28,076 bases of DNA from IMG/VR virus record IMGVR_UViG_3300031216_000050, positions 1 through 28,076 of that record; one strand, given 5' to 3'. A program made the translations under genes and the position numbers. How positions within the stretch are numbered: position 1 is the stretch's first letter; every line of letters starts with the position of its first letter. This DNA is from a virus. The notes below the pieces were generated by a model that worked only from the letters and a program-made list of their open reading frames with translations, was not told the origin of the DNA and did not search any database. Of this stretch, positions 22,281 through 28,076 are shown piece after piece.

Positions 22281-22612
22281 TACAGTTTGTATTTAAGACG
22301 AGCATAAGAACTAATTAGTATATGCCCTGTTTTTGTTACGATTTTTGTTTCTAACAGTATGCTGTCATTGTTGTCATGGACTTTTTCTACGTGTCTATGC
22401 ATTTCTTCCGTAGCGCGTTCACGCCGTATACCTCTACAGTCTGCTATTAAGCAAACGATTTCATATTGGCTTTGATTTTTTTTCTTTTCAAGCCAATTAT
22501 TTTCAGCCACTTTATGACTTTCGATAATAGTAGTTATAATGTCTTCTTTAGGCTGAGCATCATTAATGCCTTGCATTATGCAGCTGCTAATAAAATTTTT
22601 AATTCTTTTCAT
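22280..22612 (-). CDS. Small unknown protein (110 aa)
   Basis: The 110-residue protein starts MKRIKNFISSCIMQGINDAQ and has a charged helical middle (KVAENNWLEKKKNQSQYEIV), a CRGIRRERATEEMHRHVEK basic stretch and a strand-rich C-terminus (LETKIVTKTGHILISSYARL). The composition suggests a soluble, possibly nucleic-acid-binding protein, but I recognise no domain. It is coupled to the two-span membrane-protein gene by a TAATG overlap. Confidence 0.6.
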   Translation of the reverse strand: MKRIKNFISSCIMQGINDAQPKEDIITTIIESHKVAENNWLEKKKNQSQYEIVCLIADCRGIRRERATEEMHRHVEKVHDNNDSILLETKIVTKTGHILISSYARLKYKL

Positions 22613-22642
22613 AAGATTACTGTTTCGTGTTAATCGAGAATG

Positions 22643-22720
22643 TTACAACGCTAGTGACCGTTCAGTTACAACAGTCAATATATTTTGAAGTAATTCGAGT
22701 TCTGTTTCTTTACGTTGCAT
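22643..22720 (-). CDS. Possible 25-residue peptide
   Basis: An ATG at 22720 directly follows the TAG of the preceding gene and opens MQRKETELELLQNILTVVTE plus five residues, ending at 22643. The peptide is predicted to form one amphipathic helix with regularly spaced Leu. Immediate adjacency to a stop codon is typical of coupled phage genes, but the short length leaves real doubt. Confidence 0.4.
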   Translation of the reverse strand: MQRKETELELLQNILTVVTERSLAL

Positions 22721-22966
22721 CTATAGTTTTCTAAAGTCTTTTTCGGCTACTCTTACTGCGCCTCTTATACCTATAGTACCATCCTTAAAGTCAAGTGTAC
22801 ATTCAAACTCTTCACCTTTCCAATGAGGGTAGCCTACACCATAACATCTAATTTTGTCACCTTTTACAATTTTAGCTGGGTAAACTAACCCAAATAGTGT
22901 ATATAGCAAATTGCTTTGCCATTTTTTAAGTTTCCAAGTATCTATATATTTTGTAATCATAATCAT
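22721..22966 (-). CDS. Small unknown protein with probable beta barrel-like domain (81 aa)
   Basis: I start at the ATG at 22966 (MIMITKYIDTWKLKKW); an in-frame TTG at 22972 is less likely. After a short helical N-terminus with a mildly hydrophobic NLLYTLFGLVYPAK stretch, the sequence has strand-turn repeats: KIVKGDKIRCYGVGYPHWKG, then FECTLDFKDGTIGIRGAV. This looks like a small SH3-like or OB-like barrel. Function unknown. It follows the 3'-5' exonuclease gene by 14 bp. Confidence 0.55.
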   Translation of the reverse strand: MIMITKYIDTWKLKKWQSNLLYTLFGLVYPAKIVKGDKIRCYGVGYPHWKGEEFECTLDFKDGTIGIRGAVRVAEKDFRKL

Positions 22967-22980
22967 AGTCAAAGTTTTTG

Positions 22981-23604
22981 CTACGGTTTATTGTTAATCG
23001 ATGCTGCTAGTGCTTCGCATATGTCCTGAAAAACACTATGTATATATGTAATTTGATGCTTACAATCTGCAAGGCCATCATGCTTTGTCCCTATGAATAC
23101 CGTTTCTTTTTTATAGTTACCGTTAAGTGCACTAATTGTTCTAACACATCTTTCGTTGTAAAATGCCCAAGGTTCAACGGTGTAGCCAAGTTTTTTGTAT
23201 ACAGCACGAACTTTAGCTGTATCAAAACTAGGGCCGTTACCCCAAACTTTAAGCTGTGACTTATCACCAAAAGGTGCAACAGACGTTAGCCAATTTAAAA
23301 ATTGTCTAAATGCTTCATGCACTTCTATATATTGTTGTTTGTCGTTAAAAAATACAGTATTTTTTGCATCTTGTGATTGTTGTAACCACCAAGTAACTGT
23401 GCTAACATCAATACCTAAACCTGCATCCTGAGCACTTTGCATATCAATTCTAATATCAAAAGATTTGCCTAGTTCACCTGTTAGTGGGCAAAATTGCATT
23501 GCACTAATTTGAGGCATGATTGGTGTATCGTTTTTTGCGACAGTTTCAACGTCTATCATAATGTGGTTCATACCACCGTATTCTTTTTGTAATGTGTCTA
23601 ACAT
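22981..23604 (-). CDS. DEDDh 3'-5' exonuclease (T4 DexA / Rv2179c-like)
   Basis: The start chosen is the ATG at 23604 (MLDTLQKEYGG, 207 aa), 10 bp after the preceding stop; an upstream ATG at 23685 would overlap that gene by 71 bp. The catalytic set is visible: Asp18 and Glu20 in MIDVET, Asp128 in NGPSFDTAKV, and His175 with Asp180 in KHDGLAD, that is DEDDh. STVTWWLQQSQDA (68-80) is typical of the Rv2179c/DexA branch of 3'-5' exonucleases acting on RNA or DNA. The T4 relative DexA degrades single-stranded DNA; which substrate applies here is open. It lies in the operon that also encodes the clamp loader. Confidence 0.85.
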   Translation of the reverse strand: MLDTLQKEYGGMNHIMIDVETVAKNDTPIMPQISAMQFCPLTGELGKSFDIRIDMQSAQDAGLGIDVSTVTWWLQQSQDAKNTVFFNDKQQYIEVHEAFRQFLNWLTSVAPFGDKSQLKVWGNGPSFDTAKVRAVYKKLGYTVEPWAFYNERCVRTISALNGNYKKETVFIGTKHDGLADCKHQITYIHSVFQDICEALAASINNKP

Positions 23605-23614
23605 AATTTTGTTT

Positions 23615-24526
23615 TTAGTCTTCTTCGTTATCAAGTCTTTTCTTACTATCACTTGGGATATATGTCCTTGTGCCATCGCTAACACCTGTACCTAGCATTG
23701 TATCGAATACTGAATAGTACAACTCGTTTCTTAGGTCTTCGACTACAGGTAGGCCTTGATCCAGTATTGTTGCAATAATGTTAAGATACAGTAACTTGCT
23801 GTATTGATGCAATGGGTGTTCTCTTAGCAGATTTACATAGTCGCTACCTGATTTAGCATTAACATCTGCTGGATATTTTGTAGCATGCTGTGACATGTTA
23901 GGGTTGTATGGTATTATTCTAGACCACTCTTTTAGACCCATTGTGAATAATAGAGCAGACAAAGTTTCTTTAAGTTCTTTTTGTTCTTCGCTGCTAACTG
24001 CGTTGTATGATCTATATAGTTGTTTGCTTGACTTTGTTTTAATTGGCCAACCAAAGCTAGTAGACTCGTTAGGTTTTGTGTCAATAATAAGTTGATCACA
24101 ATTACAAAGTACAGGCTCTATAACAACTAAATCATTAACATCAATTTCTATAAATTTGTCTTGATCCTTAATGTCAGTAGGCCACATGAACATACTTTGG
24201 ATATCTAATTTAGCAAGCATTTGATCACGCTTACTTTCAGGTATAATTATTGAGTCTACACCAACTGCAACTTCACAATACAATTTGTGTTTAACTTCTT
24301 CTGGTGAGTCAATAAAAAGTTTTTTGTGTTCGACGTCAGTTTGGGCTAGTAGTCTTGCTGCTATGCGTAGGCCATTTGCTGCTGCTCCTGGTTCTCTTTC
24401 CAATTCAATAGATTCTATATGAGCTTCAATAACAGTTTGTGGCAGTGCTACAATAGAGCCCGGTTTAGGAAATTCAGAAAGTCGTTTAAAACCTAATATG
24501 TAGTATTCTATTTGCTTGTTTTGCAT
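23615..24526 (-). CDS. Unknown phage protein (303 aa)
   Basis: I do not recognise this 303-residue protein. It begins MQNKQIEYYILGFKRLSEFP with a strand-rich first third (SIVALPQTVIEAHIESIELE), a central KLYCEVAVGVDSIIIPESKR segment, and a helical C-terminal half with HQYSKLLYLNIIATILDQG (about 242-260). The last residues are charged (SKKRLDNEED). It is 9 bp after another unknown ~320-aa gene and 10 bp before the 3'-5' exonuclease, so all three probably work in the same expression phase. The strand and helix mix gives no functional hint. Confidence 0.65.
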   Translation of the reverse strand: MQNKQIEYYILGFKRLSEFPKPGSIVALPQTVIEAHIESIELEREPGAAANGLRIAARLLAQTDVEHKKLFIDSPEEVKHKLYCEVAVGVDSIIIPESKRDQMLAKLDIQSMFMWPTDIKDQDKFIEIDVNDLVVIEPVLCNCDQLIIDTKPNESTSFGWPIKTKSSKQLYRSYNAVSSEEQKELKETLSALLFTMGLKEWSRIIPYNPNMSQHATKYPADVNAKSGSDYVNLLREHPLHQYSKLLYLNIIATILDQGLPVVEDLRNELYYSVFDTMLGTGVSDGTRTYIPSDSKKRLDNEED

Positions 24527-24535
24527 GTGCTGTTG

Positions 24536-25507
24536 TTAGTAGTTATGATTTTCGGCTATTTTGCCAATAATTGTTGCATTATATTCAATGTGATGTTGAA
24601 TTTTGTTTATGTCTTTTCGGTATTCACAAAATTCTTTGCCGTCTATTGATGCTATTATTTTAACTGCAGTTCGTTTGTCAGATACTCGAATAACATCCAT
24701 TCTTCGTTCTAGTCCACATACACTGGATAATCCATATGTATATGTATCATTGCTTGCACTTTGGATAAAATGGTGTAAGTCAGCTAGCAGTCTTGGATCA
24801 ACAGATTCTATTGGCTCAGTATATAGTTTTTTTAGTTGGGCATTGCAATTAACCTGAGATTCAACCAAATACATCATATCTTCATTTCGATACATTAGCG
24901 TTGCAAAGTTTTGCAATATTCTTTGTGCTAGCCAGTATGACTGTGATAATTTATCGCTGTATGATTCAAGATTGTGTGTTAATTGAAATCTTGTATATCT
25001 GTCTGTGCCTCTTTCGTCATATTTAATAGCATACACAAAACCTGTTTCAAATAGTATCGTTATTGATTTTTCATCAAATTCAATTTTACTTTGCCATTCT
25101 TCTTGCCCTTTAGTAAATGCTGATTTCCAGCAAATTGTAATATAGTTAGAAATGTCAATTCTAGACTCCTCTACGTTGTCGTATTGCTGTTGATATTGTT
25201 TAGTTTGTGTGCTAACGTCAATTTGAGTATCATTAGTCGGCCAACACATAAATTGCTTTTCCCTGTATGTAATGTATTCAAGAGCAGTGCCTATTGTGTA
25301 TCTTTTGTGTTCTTGGTTTAGACCGTTAAATACTTCAGATATCTTAACGTATTTATTTGAAACTTGCATAACCTCTATTGAGTTATTACCTAGTGCAAAG
25401 GGTTTGCCAATTTTAGCTTTTAGCATTCTTTTCTTTCGATATTTTAAGCCGCCAGCTGTTAATGTTTCAAATTCTGCAATTAATGGGTCGTCTTGATGTG
25501 TAAGCAT
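24536..25507 (-). CDS. Unknown phage protein (323 aa)
   Basis: The 323-residue protein is not recognised. A basic N-terminal region (GGLKYRKKRMLKAKIGKPF, about 19-37) is followed by a strand-rich part (NNSIEVMQVSNKYVKISEVF), a Trp/Tyr-containing middle (TICWKSAFTKGQEEWQSK) and a long helical stretch SYWLAQRILQNFATLMYRNE (about 190-209). The C-terminus has RMDVIRVSDKRTAVKIIASI. No catalytic motif stands out. It starts 10 bp after the first gene of the operon and ends 9 bp before the 303-aa gene. Confidence 0.65.
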   Translation of the reverse strand: MLTHQDDPLIAEFETLTAGGLKYRKKRMLKAKIGKPFALGNNSIEVMQVSNKYVKISEVFNGLNQEHKRYTIGTALEYITYREKQFMCWPTNDTQIDVSTQTKQYQQQYDNVEESRIDISNYITICWKSAFTKGQEEWQSKIEFDEKSITILFETGFVYAIKYDERGTDRYTRFQLTHNLESYSDKLSQSYWLAQRILQNFATLMYRNEDMMYLVESQVNCNAQLKKLYTEPIESVDPRLLADLHHFIQSASNDTYTYGLSSVCGLERRMDVIRVSDKRTAVKIIASIDGKEFCEYRKDINKIQHHIEYNATIIGKIAENHNY

Positions 25508-25517
25508 AGTTTAAAGT

Positions 25518-25757
25518 TTATGTTATGTTTCTAGTTGCTAATGTGTCTTCTGCCAATTTTTTCTTAACAGCCAGCCCAGCCATGTGGTTAACAGTGACCA
25601 TACTAGAGAATTTCGTATCATTAATGAGAAAAGTGCAACGTTTAATAGAAGCATGTAATTCATTAGTCGTTAGCTCTTTTATCAGTGCCGTTGCATCATG
25701 TATGCAACCAGCAAATATTAGCCTTGATACTTCCAAGTTTTTAGTAAAATCTGACAT
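25518..25757 (-). CDS. Small unknown protein (79 aa), first gene of the long operon
   Basis: The 79-residue protein (MSDFTKNLEVSRLIFAGCIH..., ending KKLAEDTLATRNIT) is mostly helical with a mildly hydrophobic start and HASIKRCTFLIND in the middle. No family is recognised. It follows an AT-rich intergenic region containing the TATATTTATATAA element and is followed after 10 bp by the 323-aa gene, so it heads the 25757-19726 operon. Confidence 0.55.
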   Translation of the reverse strand: MSDFTKNLEVSRLIFAGCIHDATALIKELTTNELHASIKRCTFLINDTKFSSMVTVNHMAGLAVKKKLAEDTLATRNIT

Positions 25758-25794
25758 TTGAAAAGTAGTTAGTAAGTTAGAAGTATGTTATATA

Positions 25795-25808
25795 TTTATA
25801 TAAATATA
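25795..25808 (-). promoter_or_regulatory. Shared operon-leader element, copy E
   Basis: On the minus strand TATATTTATATAAA lies 37 bp before the ATG at 25757. It shares the TATATTTATATAA core with copies A, B and C at the other three operon starts. No TTG occurs at the expected 19-23 bp distance, so it is a weaker promoter candidate than A or B. Confidence 0.45.
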
Positions 25809-25862
25809 ATAAAATAAGTTAATATAGAGCCACTTTTACGTACATATTTATTAACAAAATGA

Positions 25863-25903
25863 GCGGTTAACTTTAACATTAACCGCCGATTTGCGCAAGC
25901 AAA
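25863..25903 (-). terminator. Double hairpin terminator after the UDP-galactopyranose mutase gene
   Basis: The main stem GCGGTTAA/TTAACCGC (25863-25870 with 25879-25886, 8-nt loop) is preceded in the transcript by a small TTTGC/GCAAA hairpin with a four-base loop (25890-25903). After the main stem the transcript runs TCATTTTGTT, only moderately U-rich. It lies 35 bp after the mutase stop and before the next operon's promoter region. Confidence 0.65.
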
Positions 25904-25937
25904 GAATGCAACAACTTTACTTACTTTAACAACCTCT

Positions 25938-27101
25938 TTATGACCTTAAGTCCAATGCCTGCTTAACCACTTTATCCATATCTAAGTATTGATATGTAGC
26001 AAGTCTTCCTAATAGTATGCCTTTTTGGTATTTTGAATTAAACAATGTTTCGTATTTTTTCCATAGCTCTTTGTTTCTTTGTCGACCTATTGGGTAATAT
26101 GGTTCATTTTTGCCTGGCACAAAGTCTTCTGCATATTCAGTAGAAACAATAGTGTTTTTAGCAGTACAGTTAGGGTCAAAATGTTTATGTTCAATAGTCC
26201 TAGTGTAAGGCTTTTCTGGTCCAGTAAAGTTTACAACAGAAGTACCTTGAAAGTTATCAATAGGTAAAAGCTTATCAACAAAACGAACTGTTCTATACTC
26301 TAAGTGTCCAAATTCATAGTCAAACAATTCATCAATTGCTCCAGTATAAATAAAGCTATAGTCAGGTAGTCCACATGTTAAAATTTCATCTTTGTTTTTT
26401 AAAAAGTCACAATCTAATAGGACATCTATGTTATTTGACATAAGCATATTGTCAACCATTTCCGTGTAACCTTGTAGTGGTATACCTTGCCACTTTGCGT
26501 TATTAAAATATGTAGTGTCACAATTCCAACGAAGAGGTAAACGCTTTATGATTTCAGGCGGCAAGTCTGTTGCTTTGCAACCCCATTGCTTTTCTGTGTA
26601 GTGTTTAATCAACTTTTCGTAGACTGTTGTACCTACAATTGCAATAGCCTGCAACTCAAAGTTTGCTGGGTTTTCCGGTATGCCATCAGGGAAGTATGCA
26701 GTTGTTTCCTCCAATATTTTAGCCTTAACTGCAATGACTGTTTGTACATTAAACAATTGCATAAAAGTGACCATAGTAAAAGGTAAAACTACCGTTTCTT
26801 TGCCTGTTGCAGCCATAACTTTGTGTTCGTAACCGCTAAATGTACAAAATTGATTTAGGAATTCCCAAACAGTCAGTTCGTTAGTGTGGAACAAATGAGC
26901 ACCATATTTATGAACGTGTATATCGTCCTGCTTTTTAGTATAAATGTTGCCGGCAATGTGTGATCTTCTATCAACAAGTAGGACACGTTTGCCTTTCATT
27001 GCATCAAGATGTGCACAAGTTGCGCCTGCTAAGCCAGCACCAATAATAATAGTGTCGTAGCCATTACCGACCAGTGAACTTACTCTTTTAATTTTTTTCA
27101 T
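25938..27101 (-). CDS. glf: UDP-galactopyranose mutase
   Basis: The 387-residue protein is a full-length bacterial-type mutase. It has the FAD dinucleotide fold DTIIIGAGLAGATCA (16-30), HIAGN at 48-52 with the flavin-contacting His, KYGAHLFHTN (65-74), HYTEKQWG (167-174), a Tyr-Phe substrate region ending GIPLQGYTEM, YTGAIDELFDYEFG, YRTVRF, YPIGRQRN and LGRLATYQYLDMDK near the end. The enzyme interconverts UDP-galactopyranose and UDP-galactofuranose, the donor for galactofuranose in O-antigens and other surface glycans. No catalytic residue appears lost. It overlaps the upstream gene by 4 bp (ATGA) and ends before a hairpin terminator. In a phage it may serve virion glycosylation or alter the host surface; both are inference. 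Confidence 0.93.
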   Translation of the reverse strand: MKKIKRVSSLVGNGYDTIIIGAGLAGATCAHLDAMKGKRVLLVDRRSHIAGNIYTKKQDDIHVHKYGAHLFHTNELTVWEFLNQFCTFSGYEHKVMAATGKETVVLPFTMVTFMQLFNVQTVIAVKAKILEETTAYFPDGIPENPANFELQAIAIVGTTVYEKLIKHYTEKQWGCKATDLPPEIIKRLPLRWNCDTTYFNNAKWQGIPLQGYTEMVDNMLMSNNIDVLLDCDFLKNKDEILTCGLPDYSFIYTGAIDELFDYEFGHLEYRTVRFVDKLLPIDNFQGTSVVNFTGPEKPYTRTIEHKHFDPNCTAKNTIVSTEYAEDFVPGKNEPYYPIGRQRNKELWKKYETLFNSKYQKGILLGRLATYQYLDMDKVVKQALDLRS

Positions 27102-28076
27102 TTTGTGAATTTTTGCAATAATGCTTTATTTGTTTCTGTGAATTCTCGAATTCTTTTTCTTTTTGCGTTTAGCCTCATTTCTCTTTCTTCTGCAAACACT
27201 TTAGGGTCTCTTTCTTTTGCAAGCCATTCAAAATATGTACTAACCCAATCTTGAACAGGTGGTTCGGTATCTCTTGTGTCTTCTGCATTAGCGCCTTCTG
27301 CTGCTAAGTATCTAACTTCGCCATCTAATAAGTCAAGCAACATTTCATAATCTGCAAAAAATTCACCAGCCTGCCTTGATGGCAACTTAAAGAATTGCAA
27401 AGCAAACTCGTTAGCACGTTCAGTTGCCAATAATTCATAATCTAGCAATTGATGTGCATGTTTAGTTGAACCAATGTTGACCATACCCATTCTTAATAGT
27501 TCAGTTGCCTGATTCCCTATTTCTTTTTCGTTTAGCTTATATGAACTATATGACAAGATGTCACTTCTGCCATATTTGTCATTTAATATTTTGCAATATC
27601 GATAAAATCTAAGCTGACCACCTTGAGGTCTAATTGCTATTTTCTCGACTGATTGATGATGCACAAAGTAACCAATAATGTCTTCACTTTCAATATATGC
27701 ACCGGGTTCGTTACTATGTAGGTCTTCTAAGAAGGCAACCATCGTAGCCTTTAAGACTTGATATGTTAAGTAATTATTGTTGTCATTTGCAACTAAACTA
27801 TTAAAGTATTGTACAACGTCTTTTCTGTTGTTGTGTATTCTGTGGTATAAGGTAAACAGCTCAGGATATCGTTGCAACATTTTCATAACTTGAAATTGAC
27901 TGTCTTCTCTGCTTTGCTTACGGTTACCCGGTGGCCAAATAATACGCATTTTTGTTTCGTATCTTCCTATTTCAAATTGTAATGTTAGTGTTGATGACTC
28001 ATCGTAAAATTCAATAAACTTGTAGTACCACTTGACTCTAAGCTTTTGGTTAAAATGAAATCGCTTCAAGATGTCA
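27098..28076 (-). CDS. Unknown protein, N-terminus probably beyond the window
   Basis: The frame is open to the window end (reading ...DILKRFHFNQK from base 28075), so the true start is probably outside; a TTG at 28069 is the only start-like codon in view. At least 325 residues are present. Visible are WYYKFIEFYDE, a RIIWPPGNRKQS turn (about 44-55), helical middle segments (YLTYQVLKATMVAFLEDLHS) and a very basic helical C-terminus (EREMRLNAKRKRIREFTE). I recognise no family. It is coupled to the UDP-galactopyranose mutase gene by a 4-bp overlap, which suggests co-expression, but the sequence shows no glycosyltransferase motif. Confidence 0.6.
   Translation of the reverse strand, partial: DILKRFHFNQKLRVKWYYKFIEFYDESSTLTLQFEIGRYETKMRIIWPPGNRKQSREDSQFQVMKMLQRYPELFTLYHRIHNNRKDVVQYFNSLVANDNNNYLTYQVLKATMVAFLEDLHSNEPGAYIESEDIIGYFVHHQSVEKIAIRPQGGQLRFYRYCKILNDKYGRSDILSYSSYKLNEKEIGNQATELLRMGMVNIGSTKHAHQLLDYELLATERANEFALQFFKLPSRQAGEFFADYEMLLDLLDGEVRYLAAEGANAEDTRDTEPPVQDWVSTYFEWLAKERDPKVFAEEREMRLNAKRKRIREFTETNKALLQKFTK

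Noticed and set aside
23605-23685. 27-residue N-terminal extension of the 3'-5' exonuclease
   Set aside because: It would overlap the preceding gene by 71 bp; an ATG 10 bp after that gene's stop fits the usual spacing here and keeps all catalytic motifs.

Overview
The window looks like part of a large, distantly T4-related tailed phage (myovirus) genome, probably infecting a bacterium of the Bacteroidota. The phage assignment rests on a T4 gp20-type portal protein, a T4 gp44-type clamp-loader ATPase, a T4 RNase H/FEN-type 5' nuclease, a DEDDh 3'-5' exonuclease, a phage-type ThyX, a free-standing GIY-YIG endonuclease and many tightly packed small genes. The host guess is inference: the DNA is AT-rich, start codons generally lack Shine-Dalgarno sequences and instead follow A/T-rich leaders, and the two best promoters fit the Bacteroidota pattern TTG-N19-23-TAnnTTTG. 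Every gene I accept is on the minus strand, so transcription runs from high to low coordinates. I saw no tRNA, rRNA, CRISPR array or insertion sequence.

Layout, in transcription order. 28076-25938: an unknown protein (open at the window edge) and UDP-galactopyranose mutase, ending in a double hairpin. 25757-19726: a long operon of two unknown ~300-aa proteins, the 3'-5' exonuclease, small (partly membrane) proteins, a candidate internal head protein, the clamp loader and a HAD-type phosphatase. 19662-18866: two small genes. 18724-15732: a membrane peptide, the 5' nuclease, a deoxyribosyltransferase-like enzyme and ThyX, ending in a terminator. 15588-14575: a winged-helix protein, a secreted peptide and an unknown protein, ending in a terminator. 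14290-13509: three tiny genes separated by a shared intergenic repeat. 13353-11367: a helix-turn-helix/metallophosphoesterase fusion and a second candidate internal head protein, closed by a strong hairpin. 11279-1: the virion module, with a LamG-like structural protein, an acidic helical protein, a pair of overlapping large structural ORFs, a conserved T4-type protein, the GIY-YIG insertion, the portal and a ParB-like protein cut by the window edge.

How the parts may work together: four successive operons (25757, 19662, 18724, 15588) each start just downstream of the same AT-rich element (TATATTTATATAA on the minus strand). Two of these copies belong to an 83-bp near-identical direct repeat. 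The genes of known type in these operons concern DNA replication, nuclease and nucleotide functions, so the element may mark an early/middle regulon. The virion genes follow a different upstream motif.

Most notable observations: (1) the two large structural ORFs at 8857-4981 overlap at CTT-TAA, where a +1 slip would join them into one 1291-residue protein; (2) two otherwise unrelated proteins begin with ten-residue leaders ending in I-x-E, like the T4 capsid-targeting sequence; (3) the repeated promoter cassette; (4) the intergenic repeats in the tiny-gene cluster; (5) a complete UDP-galactopyranose mutase in a phage genome.
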